In this document: one piece after another, positions 1 to 12,241 of the stretch
How the letters are laid out: every line of letters starts with the position of its first letter
Numbering within the stretch: the stretch's first letter is position 1
NCBI GenBank assembly: GCA_963971305.1
Contig: OZ020307.1
Coordinates: 4,973,501 to 5,037,500, forward strand
From: Arcuatula senhousia
Taxonomy: Eukaryota; Mollusca; Bivalvia; Mytilida; Mytilidae
Reading direction: 5' to 3'
DNA: 64,000 nucleotides
Translations under genes and position numbers: made by a program
The notes under the pieces: model-generated
The model's database searches: none
What the model was told of the DNA's origin: nothing
The model's input: the letters and a program-made list of their open reading frames with translations, nothing else

Positions 1-273
1 GAGCTCGTTTTCAAGATAAATGACGTTTAAGTTTTGGCGGGAAAAGGTTGTCTCTGACTTTTTCATAGGCTTAGCATTAGCACTATTTAGTTGGAAAAAC
101 TCATGACAGAATAAATAGGATTTAATAAAACTTTGTTTATAACCTCTTTATGACATATTAAAGACATTGATAACAAGAAAGTAGGGGGTTCGTGGGCAAA
201 AAAAATAACCCTATTTTGATGGTAAAAACCAGAGGATTCCGAAAAAATGACAGAAATCCCAAAACAAGACTAG

Positions 274-2916
274 CGAGCATCCTTAAATACAAAAAACAGT
301 CCTACAGTAAATATAATACAAGAGATAAACAAAATACCATCACCGGAAGACGTGAAAACTGTAGAGCTAGCAGAAGCTGTTCTTTTAGACATCAAAACTG
401 TGGTGTCAGAAACAAAATTAAAACGAACAAATGATGCACGGGCTACACTTAACATAATGAGTGCAGTTGTAAATGGGGAAAATGTCCAAAATAAAAAGTG
501 TCGAATAGAACTATCTAAGAAACTCGGATTCAACACAAGAAGAATGTCAACAGGTAAGCAAACAAATTGATCGCCCCCAAAAAACATACTCGTTTTGAAG
601 AGTTTACTTTGTTCAAAAACTGCGCCAAACATTGCATGACATTACAATATACTCTTAATCGTCATAACACAAACTAAAGTATTTATTCTGATTAACAAGA
701 CATTTTTTAATATTCCAAATAGCCTGTAGCTTTAGTTAAATAGTTTTTGGTCTGTCCTTCTGTTCTTCCACCACTCGCGCCTCAGGTTAATGTCTTTTCT
801 AAAAACAAATAACGTGTTGACTCGTGAGATTTTGTTGGCTTATAAATAATTTAAAAAAAAATGCAATTGCAGCAAGTAGTATAAACAGTATATGTCCTTA
901 TTTTTATTGACTCATATTCAATTTTTTTCAGGGAAGAGAATACGGACAAATGTGTTAACCACAGAAAATTCAGCATGGACTTACACTTTTAGGAAGACCA
1001 GATGTGACGCTTTATCGGAAGAGATAAAGAAACAGGTTTAGGAGTTCTGGATCGAACCAGAAAATTCGAGACCAACAGGCAACAAAACTGATTTAAAGAG
1101 AGTCAGATTGGGCCCTAAACAATATGCAACTCATATGAAGTATGTCCTCGAAAAAACTCAAACGGAGGTTTATTTGGATTTCAAAGAGAAATTTCCGAAT
1201 ATTAAAATATCCCAAAGACTGTTCGAAAAATTAAAACCTTTTTTTGTAATACCCGTCCGTCCATGCGACAGAGAAACCTGTTGTTGTAGGTATCATGTCG
1301 AAGCTAGGTTTTTGTTTAAAAGCGCGATGGATTTCCGAAAGAAGAATATCCCAAAAAATAACATGCATCCTATCTACGACCATTTAACAGACTTATTAAA
1401 TGTAACCCTTTGCCCAAAGAAAAACGGAGAAATTTTTCATGATTTGAAATGTGTAGAACGCAGGTGCGAGGATTGTGGTATCAAACAGTTCTTACTATCA
1501 GAAGAAGAAACAGCAACCGATGACAAATCGCATGATGTTGAATGGATGAGATACGAATATATAACAATAAAGACAAAAACTACGACCAAGAAAAAACTTT
1601 GTCTGGTGAAAAAGAAAACAAAACCTGGTAAAATGTTTGAATGCTTTACTGATATATTGTTTAAATTTTCAGCTCATGTTTTCCGTTCGAAATGGCAAAG
1701 CTGTCAGTTAAAACATTTAAAAGATAATTTGCCCGAAAATGAGATCATTTGTATTCATGATTTTTCAGAAAATTATACATGTAAAGACAAGGTCGAAATT
1801 CAGTCCAGCTATTTTCAAAAAACTGAGGTGTCCTTGCATGTCTCGATTATTTATCGACATCCTGTAAAAGACATTGACGATATGACCGACGATTCGGATC
1901 AAGGGTTGATTGAGGAGCATTTCTTTGTAATAAGTCCTGATCAAACCCACGACCACAATTATACTCACGAAGTACAGAAACAAATTTGTCAGTATTTAAA
2001 AAACATCAAATACAACTTGAAAACAATTCATGAGTTCACGGACGGGTGTTCTACTCAGTATAAATCGAGGCACTGCTTCGGAGATGTGAGTTACTCAAAG
2101 GATGATTTTGGTTGTAATATTATAAGGAATTTTTTTGAAACTTCTCATGCTAAGGGAGTTCAAGATTCAGCAGGAGGACTGATTAAAAATCAAGCAGATT
2201 ATGCTGTTGCTCGAGGGAAAACAACAATTCAGAATGCAAAAGATTTGTTCGATTTTTGTAACGAAACCTTGATTACACCTAAGCAAACATCATCCTCTTG
2301 TAAAAAGCGGTTATTCCGGTATGTAGAGGAAATCCCCAGAGAACGAGGAAGGCTATTCAAACCGGTCCCATCAGTTCGATGTATACACCAAATAAAAACT
2401 GTAGATAGTTGTAATATCCTTGTCCGAAACCTGTCTTGTTATACCTGTAGTCAATGTGCCGACCGATGTTACAATAATTGTACTAGTTCTGCCGGGCCGT
2501 TTCAGTTATATAGCCTTAAACCAGAGCAAAATATACCGGACATTTTGAATAACACACAGGTAACTAAAGAGGGTTTTGACGATTTAATACAGCCCGGAAT
2601 TATTTTAGCCGTATTTACAGACGACCCGGGGGAAGATCATTATCTCGTCAAGTGTTTGTCGGATGTGCAAACTTTAGATTCCCCCAAAAACGACGATTGG
2701 GGCAACTGTTTTCAAGTAGGGGCAAAAGTGGTGGACTGTTTTTACTTTGACAAAACAAATGCTAGTCGATTTGAATATAAGTTGTTAAAGAACAAAACAA
2801 CAATTATTCCAGTGCTTTCCATAAGGTACATTTGCATCGGCATCGAAACAAAGTATGGAAAATTTTCACTTTCAGAAGATATGCATCTTGACATTTTAGA
2901 AGCGTGTGGCAAGTAA
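274..2916 (+). pseudogene. Transposase-like gene, two exons, one in-frame stop
   Basis: The frame is open from 274, just after a stop, and reaches a consensus donor after 553. The intron is 554-931 and ends in a T-rich tract plus AG. Exon 2 (932-2916) joins in phase and runs to TAA. One TAG at 1039-1041 interrupts exon 2; without it the product would be about 750 residues, and the open part from 1108 is 602 residues. That part has a Cys-rich stretch (ETCCCRYHVEARFLF), then blocks HDFSENY, FTDGCSTQYKSR and ETSHAKGVQDSAGG, then a second Cys cluster. Asp/Gly-centred blocks of this kind recur in a large invertebrate protein family that looks like a DDE/RNase H-fold transposase. The superfamily assignment is inference, and I see no terminal repeats in the window. 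It may be a dying transposon gene, a gene with a read-through stop, or a sequencing error. The true 5' end may lie in another exon. Confidence 0.6.
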
Positions 2917-2989
2917 ATAAGAAGTGAATCATGTACAAATAAATTATACCAAACTGAATAGCATGTTAAATATTTACAATAGGGATGTG

Positions 2990-3310
2990 ACAATTAATTA
3001 AAAAAAAAAAAAATATAAAAAAAACCAAAAAAACCCCAAAAATTAATAATAAATAACGAAATGTAGACATTTTGTTAAAAAAAATACAGACACAAGGGGT
3101 CCTTCCGCCAATAACCAAAATGGACATATCAGAGTCAACAACAAAACTACCGAACCGGGATGATCAATCTCATATATCCAAGAAGAAAACACACAACAAG
3201 GCAAAGACACACCAGAAAAAAAATGAAGATCGAAAGCAGAGAAAACAACAAGAAATCAAAAAAACAAAAACAAACACTCAACACAATTTTTTACGTTACA
3301 TGTGTCTGAG
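2990..3310. repeat. A-rich tract and family G repeat fragment
   Basis: An A-rich run (about 2998-3055) follows the transposase-like gene. From about 3090 the sequence resembles blocks at 31495-31690 and 44056-44200, sharing wording such as CTCATATATCC and ACAAGGCAAAGA. I treat these as fragments of one dispersed repeat, called G here. It has no convincing coding content. Confidence 0.45.
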
Positions 3311-3317
3311 TTAGTAA

Positions 3318-3396
3318 CGCGACGTCAATTTCAGTGTAACGTCAATTAGCATCAACATCGTGCGTAACGTCATATTTCATAGTTTTTTAACGTCCA
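3318..3396. promoter_or_regulatory. Cluster of ACGTCA (CRE half-site) motifs
   Basis: ACGTCA occurs at 3322-3327, 3339-3344 and 3367-3372, with ACGTCC at 3390-3395. ACGTCA is the complement of the CREB/ATF half-site TGACGT. No gene start is recognisable downstream, so this may be part of an unrecognised repeat rather than a working enhancer. Confidence 0.25.
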
Positions 3397-3599
3397 TTGC
3401 TTGCAAATAGATAAAATTTCGTTTTCTGATTGGCTGAAAGTGTTAAAACTCCCTCATTTGTATGAAAATCCATATTAAACGTATTACGAATTCGATCTGT
3501 TTAGGTTAATCCTTATATATCCTTATATATAAAAAGTCAGATAGAAAGATAGAAAGGAAGAAGATATAATATGATGTTCTATATAACTGATCATAATGA

Positions 3600-4090
3600 A
3601 ACAAGGAATCTGTGAGCTGCTGCTCACTCGGTGTACCACCGCTACCCCCAAAAGGAACTATGTCAGTAAACAGGAAGTAGATATCCGACAAACCTAATTT
3701 TGATACTCGCAACAAAGGACCTCATACTGAACTCATTTACTAAATTTCTAGTCACTGTGATATGTAGTTGCTGAGAAAAATGTCCGAAAATTTTCAACAA
3801 TTGACTATAGAAAATAATGAGATGTGAGATGCGACACAAACCACAATTAAACGGCAATTTCGAAAATTGACTAAGTCGGTAAACAGGAAGGAGATATCCG
3901 ACAGACCTAATTTCGATACCCGCGTTAAAAGACCTCACACTGAACTCATATACCAAATTTCAAGCTATGTGATATGTAGTTGCTGAGAAAACTGTTACGA
4001 AAGTTATGTTGCGGACGGATGGAAGGACGGACGGACGGACGGACAGAGGTAAGCCAGTACATCCCCTCTTCTTCGAAGCGGGGGTATAAT
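3600..4090 (-). mobile_element. Hairpin-ended repeat, family H
   Basis: Read on the minus strand, it opens near 4090 with a palindrome around TATACCCC and a central TTCGAA. A run of GTCC units follows (4016-4042), then two related core units (about 3870-3975 and 3660-3760). Each unit carries a TTGAAATTTGGTA-like block and TATCTCCTTCCTGTTT or a close variant. The 3' end is a stem of arms GTGAGC and GCTCAC (3612-3627), then CTTGTT at 3605-3600. No transposase is encoded. Fragments of a related family lie at 16440, 49630 and 50984. Confidence 0.65.
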
Positions 4091-4235
4091 AACCTCTTGA
4101 CAAAATTAATAAAAGGGGCATGCTTTGTGAATCTTATAACATTTAAAATAAATAAAAACATTTTGCGCTATATATTATCACTGTCGTACATTCGGTCTCA
4201 ATCGGAAAAAAATTATCTCCGATTTTTTTTAGGAT

Positions 4236-5029
4236 GTGTTTTACGTAACGCCATTATCTTTACTTTGCGTGAATAAAAATGCCCAAACATTCTTTCAAAA
4301 TTTTGTATAGTGCTTTCATTAAACAAGAGGCTCCCAGGAGCCTGAATCGCTCACCTGATCTCTTATGCTAAAGCCTCTTACCTAGTGGGCAACATGGTCT
4401 ACATGTACTTGGTAAGTAACATAAAAGAAACTAGTTAGGATAGAAAACATTCTTAAGATCAAGAATACAAAGTTACAAAGCTTTTCATTTGAAATGCTAA
4501 CTTTTCCTCTGGCATTTACAGTTTTCAAGATAAAGTCTAAAAACTGTGAAAATGGTCAATTTTGACGATTAAGGGGAAATAACTCCTATAAGGAGTCGTC
4601 CCACAACTTTGACTCAATGAAAAGTTTCGTAGAGCTTTTGATGCTGAACATGGACAGTTGCTTCATATTTTCTCTATCTCTTATACTTTTTGAGCTATAA
4701 GCTAAAAACTATGGTCTGACCCCTCTCTTCTATTTTTAGTCACGGCGGCCATGTTGGTTGGTCAGCGTGCACAAATTTCACAAACTTGGTAGAGGACATA
4801 CTAAAGATCAAGCGTACAAAGTTTCAAAGCAATCCCTTTTTGTGGTTTCAGAGAAGATCTTTGAAGAAAAGTTAACGACGGACGACGGACATCCGACGAT
4901 GACAATAGCTCACATGACCCTTCGGGCCAGGTGAGCTAAAAAGGTTTGTTTTTTTTGCAGTGTGTTGTAAAGTAGAAGTTATGGACAAAACATGTGTCAA
5001 AATCCCGGGGGTGTTTTACGTAACGCCAT
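4236..5029. repeat. 19-bp direct repeat flanking a family A copy
   Basis: GTGTTTTACGTAACGCCAT occurs at 4236-4254 and again at 5011-5029, on either side of the family A copy at 4322-4937. The outer sequence is similar for only a short distance, so this is probably an older local duplication that was later invaded, not a target-site duplication. Nothing else was found in 4938-5349. Confidence 0.5.
4322..4937 (-). mobile_element. Hairpin-ended repeat, family A (copy A1)
   Basis: The left end has AACAAG then arms GGCTCC and GGAGCC, which is the CTTGTT-type 3' end on the minus strand. The right end is a long hairpin, arms AGCTCACATGACCC and GGCCAGGTGAGCT, with loop TTCG. A GACGACGGAC-type trinucleotide tract lies just inside the right hairpin. 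The body has blocks repeated throughout this family, for example ACAACTTTGACTC and CAAGATAAAG. No protein is encoded. Copies A2-A7 occur elsewhere in this window. Confidence 0.7.
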
Positions 5030-5349
5030 CTTCCAAGCGTCAAATGTTACTTTGCCAATGAGTGACGTCAACGGAAAATTTTTCATTTCAAAATGCATGC
5101 AATTTTGTTTCTTTGATATGATCTTTAATCCTGATAAAGCGGTGCTGCTTATTTTTTGAATATTATTTCTTCAAATGATTTCTAATCGAAAGACGCAATC
5201 AAAAATGTGAAAGAAAAATTTCGTTTTTCGAATAAATTGCCATTTTTCGTGTCCCTTCAATTTTTTTTTAGTAAATATTAACTCACAGAATGGAAGGAGT
5301 CACATAAGCCCTTCCTTTTTCACGAGGTGAACTTAAAGTTGCCTTAGAA

Positions 5350-6324
5350 AAACAAGAGACTCCGAGGAGCCAGAATCGCTCACCCGATTCTTAAGCTATA
5401 AGGGCTCTTCTATTAGCTATTATGCCTATGAGGGGTCATCTGACAACTTTGCCCTAATGGAGACTTTTGTAGAGCTGAAGTTTTAATATAAGCAAGAAAC
5501 AGCTTTTCTATATATATTTCATTCTATAGAGCTTAAACACTATTTTTTACCTTAAAAGAGCCATAATCCCTATAATGGGTCATTTGACATCTTCAACCCA
5601 ATGGAGACCTTTGAAAAGCTCAATGAGCAGAAGGCTTATGCAAGCAACAGTTTTTTTTTCTTTCTGCAAAAGTTTTCATTCTATCGGACAAAAACATGAA
5701 AACATGCTATTTTTTTACCTTTAAAGGGCCATATCCTTTAAATGGCGTCATCTGGCCACTTTTGCAGAGCTCAATGGGCTAAGGTTTAATCAAACAACAG
5801 CTTTTCTCTATCTGCAATAGTTTTCATTCTTAAAGGCCCATAACCCCTAAAAGGGGTCATTTGACCTATTCAACCCATCGAAAACTTTTGTAGAGGTCAA
5901 TGAACTGAAGGTTAAAGCAAGCAACAGCTTTTCTCCATCTGCTATAGTTTTCATCCTATACGCCAAAAACATGAAAAAACACCATTTTTTACCTTGAAGG
6001 GGCAATAACCTCTATAGAAAGTCCTCTGACAACTTCGACTTTTGTAGAGCTTTTGATTTTCTCTATCTCTTTTACTTTTTGATTTACAAGCCAAAAACAG
6101 TAGTCTGACCTCCCTAGTCCTTTTTTAGCAAAGGTGGCCATGTTTTTTACGGATCCAATATCTGTAAGACACAACATTTGTAAAGGGCACCCTATTAAAT
6201 TCTGTTCAGTAGTTTCAGAGGAGATTTTTGAAAATTTGTAAACAGAGGACAGACAACAACAGACAGACAATGATGGACACCAAGTGATGGCAATAGCTCA
6301 CATGGACCTTCGGACCAGGTAAGT
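5350..6324 (-). mobile_element. Hairpin-ended repeat, family A (copy A2, diverged)
   Basis: It begins AACAAGAGACTCCGAGGAGCC, a decayed form of the A1 left end, and ends in the family's long hairpin with a damaged right arm (CCAGGTAAGTT). The body holds about four tandem units that repeat CAGCTTTTCT, GTTTTCATTCTA and CATTTGAC. Copy A3 starts at the next base, so two family A copies lie head to tail. Confidence 0.6.
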
Positions 6325-6391
6325 TAACAAGAGGCTCCCAGGAGCCTGAATCGCTCACCTGACATATGTGCCTGAAGTAAAGGTTATTAGG

Positions 6392-7729
6392 TGTAACGAA
6401 CTTCATTTATGTGTTTTGTGTTATTATTTTGTTTTTATTATTTGATATTATTTTCACTTCATTCATCCCTCACAGTTATAATAAATTAGAATTTGATCTT
6501 TAATCAATCACTTTAAGGTAAGTGTTAAATGGACTTTTAAGATATTTCGCGCGGAAATATCTGCACGTGCACAGTTGATATATAAGGTGAGTTTACCTGT
6601 AATCAGTACTGGACGTTTAGATGGCGAACATGTCGGATGTATACATTTAGTTCACTTGGATAAGTACTCGGGATTGTCAGTACAGGACATGGGGTTTCTT
6701 TCCAATGATGTGAATTGGTGTATTATAACCCAGGTAAGTGGTTTTATTTATTTTTTGCAATTTTCTGTGTGAAAATTGGTTCGCTCATTGAGATATTGTC
6801 GCGTTCAGTCTTATTCGGGTTCTAGTCATTAGAAATCGTTTTATTAGTTCATTTTGGTAAATTTGGGATACTTTTGTTCATTTCAGGGGTTTTTATTCTC
6901 CTTTATTAGCCAGAGATGAGATTTGGCACTTAGATGAAATTTACGGATAACCATTTCTCCTGTCCGTTAGTTACCAGTCGCTATACGATAGGATGTCCAG
7001 ATATTTTTCATTGAATTTAAGATGTCCGTTTTTCATATTTTAAATCCGGAAGATTTCCGCTTTAAATGTTGAAGTATTTCCGTCGGAACACAGTCCGTTG
7101 GATTACAGTCTGTCTATTATTTAGTTTGTCAGGATACCGGAAGTTCAAGATGTTTACTATCTAAATTTATGAAGTCCGCGTATTCATTTACAGAAGGATT
7201 TTCCTTCAGATATCTAAAGTCCGTTGGACCATTAATGAGCAGAATTGTCTTAAATATTTCCGTTTCCGGTTGGATACCCAAATTGCTGTCCGTTAATTAT
7301 TTTGTGAAGTTCGACTATTTCAAAATTCTTACAACAAGTCACGCTACTGGATCTTGGCCGCTGATGTGTGAAAAGTCAATTCAGTTTTTTTCAAATATTT
7401 TGTATTCTGTTTATTCAGTTTTATTACCATTTTGTTTCTTCTGTTCAGAACTTACTTTTGATGATTTGAAGTTTTGTTCCTGACTCATATTTAATTTGAA
7501 CATTTGATTATGTTTTGATTTTTTTTAACATTTTTCAAGATTTAGTTTTCTTTATGTTGTGATTACATTTTGAACTTTAGTTATATTTTGTTTGTACTTT
7601 TCTTTTGTTTTGATTGTAAATTTTGTTCATATTTTTTGTTTTGTTCTTTAAGAAAAATATTTATTTTACTTATTTGTTTTCTATAAACTTTGGCCATACA
7701 AACAATCCCGAATACCCAACCTCGTTACA
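6392..7729 (+). repeat. 5' long terminal repeat of the Gypsy element
   Basis: It is 1338 bp, TG...CA bounded, and nearly identical to 12242-13578. The short open frames in it (for example at 6575 and 7169) recur in the 3' LTR and look like chance frames. Pol II signals were not resolved. Confidence 0.93.
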
Positions 7730-7730
7730 A

Positions 7731-7749
7731 TGGTGGCAGCGGTGGGATT
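7731..7749 (+). promoter_or_regulatory. Primer binding site, tRNA-Leu
   Basis: One base after the LTR the sequence is TGGTGGCAGCGGTGGGATT. This complements the 3' end (acceptor, CCA and T-arm start) of the tRNA-Leu isoacceptors whose mature end reads AATCCCACCGCTGCCACCA. It would prime minus-strand cDNA synthesis. Confidence 0.85.
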
Positions 7750-7838
7750 GTTTCCGGTCAATATTTATAGTTAACTGTTTCTGGTCGTTTTATTTTTGAC
7801 CACTTCTGTTTTGCAATTTTTATTTTTATATTGCAAAG

Positions 7839-10800
7839 ATGACGTCACAGGGTTTACCCGCTTGGGTGAAGGAGTTAATTGACAAAGGTGAATCTATGTC
7901 AGATTGTTTAGCTATATATAGAGAGATGCAAGCAGCTGAGCGTGATGAAAAAGCAGCTGAGCGTGATGAAAGAGCAGCTGAGCGTGAGATGAAGAAAGCA
8001 GAGATGGAACGGGAGGTAAAGCTTAGAGAGCTTGAGGTAAGAGAAAGAGAATTAGCTCAAGGTATTCGTCAAGGTGCTGGTAGTAAGTCTGACACTTTAA
8101 AGTCAAAACTACCTAAGTTTCAGGAAGGTCAAGATCCGGATGTATTTTTACGATCTTTTGAGAAGCTTGTCACACTTCACAAAATTCAAAAGTCGGAGTG
8201 GCCGTTGCGTTTAGTCCCTCTCTTTGTGGTAAAGCTCTTGAAGCATATGCACGTCTAAGCGAGGTGGAAAGCCGCGATTATGACAGCATTAAGACTGCGA
8301 TCCTTGTTAGGTATGAGTTAACATCCGAAGTTTATAGGGGCAAGTTTAGACATTCAACCCAGATGAATGGTGAGTCATTTAGGGAGTACTCAGTAAGACT
8401 AGAAGGTTTCCTTAGACATTGGTGTGAACGGGAAGGAGTCAATGGTGACTTCGATAAGTTTTATGACTTGGTATTGAGAGAACAACTTATGGTAAGTAGT
8501 GATAAAGAGCTCAGAACGTGGATCCAAGAACGAAGACCAACTAATGTTAAAGGGTTGATTGAGTTAGCGGAGTCTTATCAGATTGCACATAAGAACTACG
8601 CTAAAGGTAATAAATCTGGCAATGATGGGTCAAAGAAGTTCCAACCAAAGGACAATTCTCAAGGTCAGTTTAAGAAGGAAACGCGTACCTGCTATATTTG
8701 TAAAAAGCAGGGTCACATTGCACCTAACTGTAACATGAAGAATCAGGAGACGAAACCCAATTCAAACCAAGGTAAGTTAGCATTATGTCTAGATCATCCC
8801 GTTGACGAGTATGCTGGTGGGGTCACTGTACGTTTACCTGGCGTTGTATCCGATGGTGTTCAGGACAAGTCCGATTTTTCTGGATTAGATGTTGTTGAAG
8901 GAAAGGTCAACGGTCTAGCTGTTGATGTATTGCGAGACTCGGGAAGTACTTGTGTATTTGTCAAGACCAACTTAGTTAATGAAGGTAAGTTTACAGGTAA
9001 GACAAGATCTATACGCTTAGCAGACGGAACTGTGAGGGAATATAGGGAGGCTTGGATTGATATACACACTCCTTATATTTCAGGCACTGTTTTAGCTTTA
9101 GCATTAGATACGCCCATTGTAGATTTGATTGTAGGTAAGGATTCGAAGGAGTCGAAGGATTCATGTAGTGCCGTACAGACGAGGGCACAGAGCAAGAAGC
9201 AGGAGGACAAAGATAGACAAGCTGAAGAAGCAGAGCTTAGATACAGTGATGATTCACCTGTTTCAGATAAGATGGAGATTTTGTCTTCAGATCCTAGTTT
9301 TCAGGTATGCACTAGACAGGAGCTAATAGACGCTCAGAGATGTGACAGTAGTTTAGATAAGATCAGAACTTTTGTTACAGATGATCCACAAGATCCTACT
9401 TATTTTTGCATTAAGTCTGATTTACTTTACAGAATTTTTAGATCAGGTTCGAGTCAGCCCATTCAGCAGATAGTTGTACCCCAGAAGTACAGGGAGACTA
9501 TTTTGAAGCTAGGTCATGATATACCACTTGCAGGTCATTTAGGTACCAAGAAGACCAGGGATCGTATTATGCATCATTTCTTTTGGCCTGGTATATTTTC
9601 AGATATTTCAAACTTTTGTAGATCGTGTCCAGAGTGTCAGAAGGGTGTGCAGAAGGGTAGAATTCCTACCGCCCCACTTATGAGTATACCACACATTGAT
9701 GAACCTTTTGAGCGCATTGCTGTTGATTTTGTTGGTCCTCTTACATTAACTGAAAGTAAGAATAGATATATTTTAGTTTGTATTGACTACGGTACGAGAT
9801 ATCCAGAGGCGTTTCCTTTACCTAATCAAGAAGCTGAAACGGTGGCAGAAGCTTTGATCTCGATGTTTTCAAGGGTAGGAGTGCCAAAAGAATTGCTGAC
9901 AGACCAAGGAAGTAATTTCATGTCAGATTTAATGAAACAGGTATGTAAGTTACTTAAGATACACAAATTGTGCACAACACCATACCATCCATCAGCAAAC
10001 GGACTAGTTGAAAACTTTAATGGAACATTAAAAAAGATGCTGAAGAGCTATGCACAGAAGCAACCAACAAACTGGGATAAATACATTCCATACTTGTTAT
10101 TCGCATACAGAGAAGTGCCTAATGAGACAACAGGTTTTTCACCTTTTGAAATGTTATATGGTAGACATGTACGTGGACCTCTTGCTATTTTAAAGGAAGA
10201 ATGGGAAGAACCTACAGAGAGTAGTAATTCCGTGTTGAGTTATTTGCTAGAAACCAGAGAGAAGCTCAAGACTATGTGTGATATCGCTAGAGAGAATGAA
10301 CAGACTGCGAAGAAGAAACAGAAAACTTACTACGACAGAAAGGCAAGGTCAAGACAGTTTGAGGTAGGTCAGAAAGTGCTCGTATTACTTCCGACTAACA
10401 CCTCCAAGCTACTTGCTAGTTGGAAGGGTCCGTATGTTATTACAAACAAGGTAAGTCCGGTCGACTACAAAGTGAAACTGAGAGGAAGTACCGAGAAGAT
10501 TTTCCATGTGAACATGTTGAAGCAGTGGTATGAAAGGTCAGTACAAGATCCTGAGAAGCTTGAAGTTTTGGCATGTTTAGAGGTAATTGCTAGTGTAAGT
10601 TCAGAAGACGACCATCAAGATGACACGTTTCACGAGAAGATAGCTCCGACAATGGTAGGAAAGGAAAGTATAAGAGACGTTACGATCTGTCAGGAGTTGA
10701 CTGACAAGGAGAAGGGACAGCTTGAGAGCCTATTAAGTGAGTATTCAGATATATTCAGTGATGTGCCGAAGATCACCGACGTTATTCAGCATACAGTAAA

Positions 10801-12081
10801 GACTACGACGGATGAGCCGATTTACAAGAAGCCGTACCAGATTCCATATGCGCTAAAGAGTCAGGTAAAAGATGAGGTCGACAAGATGTTACAGGCAGGT
10901 ATAGTAGAGCCTTCTGATAGTCCATATGCTGCTCCGGTAGTTCTTGTTCGTAAGCCAGATTCGAGTATTCGTTTTTGCATCGATTACAGAGGTCTGAACT
11001 CTGTTACTGTTTTCGATCCTGTTCCGATGCCACGTATGGAAGACATTCTGAACAAGGTTAGCAAAGCGAAGTACATTAGTAAGTTAGATCTCTGCAAGGG
11101 GTACTGGCGAGTTCCGTTAGACGAAGACGGTAAAAAGAAGAGTGCGTTTGTCACGACGTTTGGACACTTCCAATTTACGGTAATGCCGTTTTGTATGGTA
11201 AATGCTGGCGCCACATTTGTCCGCATGATGAAGAAGGTACTGCATGGTCACGATGACTACACAGATGCATTTATTGATGATGTAGGTATATTCAGTGACA
11301 GTTGGGAGATGCATCTCGAACATCTGAGGACGGTTTTTCAAGTCTTGCGAGACGCCAATTTGACAGCTAAACCAAGTAAGTGTTCGTTAGGATTTGCTGA
11401 ACTAGAGTTTCTAGGACATACAGCAGGAAGTGGTAAGCTTAAACCCGTTCAGGACAAGGTCGAAGCCATTTTGAAGTTCCCAGTACCAATTACAAAGAAG
11501 AATGTAAGATCTTTCTTAGGTCTAGTAGGATTTTATAGGAAGTTTATTCCTAAGTTTTCTGAGATTGCTCTACCTTTGACGGATCTTACAAAGAAGAATG
11601 TTCCAAATAAGGTAAAGTGGTTACAAATCCACCAAGATTCATTTGATGGATTAAAACAGGCAATTTGTAATGGTCAAGTTTTGAGAAGTCCTGATTTTAC
11701 TAGAAAGTTTATTTTGCAGACTGATTCATCCTACAAAGGCCTTGGTGCCGTACTCGAGCAAGAGTTTGAAGATGGCAGACATCCAGTGATGTTCATCAGC
11801 AAGAAGTTGAGTGGTCCTGAATTGAACTATGCGGTCATAGAGAAGGAGTGTTATGCCATAGTATGGGCGGTAAAAACACTAAAGGTATACTTAGAAGGTA
11901 GAGAGTTTTCTATTAACAGTGATCATGCTCCTATAGAGTGAAGACTAGCAACCAGCGACTTTTGCGTTGGAGTTTACTTTTACAGGAATTTCGTTTTACA
12001 GTTTTTCACATTCCAGGTAGACAGAACATCGTAGCAGATATTTTGTCCAGGGTAGATCACTCTGACAGACCCCTGGGTTAG
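7839..12081 (+). pseudogene. gag-pol polyprotein with two frameshifts
   Basis: The ATG at 7839 opens Gag with a charged coiled-coil made of AAERDE repeats. The reading frame slips by -1 near 8210-8225 inside the capsid domain; the new frame is open to 11941. In that frame (numbered from 8198) are a zinc knuckle CX2CX4HX4C near residue 165, protease DSG near 247, an integrase HHCC domain near 438-479, integrase catalytic residues D about 509, D about 568 and E about 605, a GPY module near 743, RT blocks RFCIDYRGLN near 925, LDLCKGYW near 963 and FIDD near 1025 (Phe replaces the usual Tyr), and RNase H from about 1173. A second shift at 11939-11941 makes a TGA in RNase H; the last part continues in another frame (11941-12081). 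The first shift is far from a normal gag/pol junction, so I read it as damage rather than programmed frameshifting. Confidence 0.88.
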
Positions 12082-12227
12082 TTAGTTATTTCTATTTTGT
12101 TAGGAGTAGACAGATTATTCGTCATTGCGACGCCAGTCATTTGTCTTGTTTCAGGTCTTGGTCTATGTGATGTTTATCATGTGGAAGTTCGTTTATTCTT
12201 GGTTGGACTAAACGGTATTTAGTCTTC

Positions 12228-12241
12228 TGAGGGAAGGCGTA
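12228..12241 (+). promoter_or_regulatory. Polypurine tract of the Gypsy element
   Basis: TGAGGGAAGGCGTA lies directly before the 3' LTR. It is purine-rich but short and imperfect, in the expected position for priming plus-strand synthesis. Confidence 0.55.

Noticed and set aside
270..632. 120-residue minus-strand frame over the first transposase-like exon
   Set aside because: The plus-strand frame has a matching splice donor and joins in phase with the large downstream frame.
4016..4042. GGAC microsatellite as an independent feature
   Set aside because: It is the GTCC tract belonging to family H, in the same place as the tracts in families B, E and F.
6575..7483. Short proteins inside the Gypsy LTR (also at 12425-13332)
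   Set aside because: They lie wholly in the LTRs, recur only because LTRs are duplicated, and resemble nothing known.
8205..8230. Programmed -1 frameshift site in gag
   Set aside because: It is inside the capsid domain, not at a gag/pol junction, and lacks a classic X-XXY-YYZ heptamer; damage or error is simpler.
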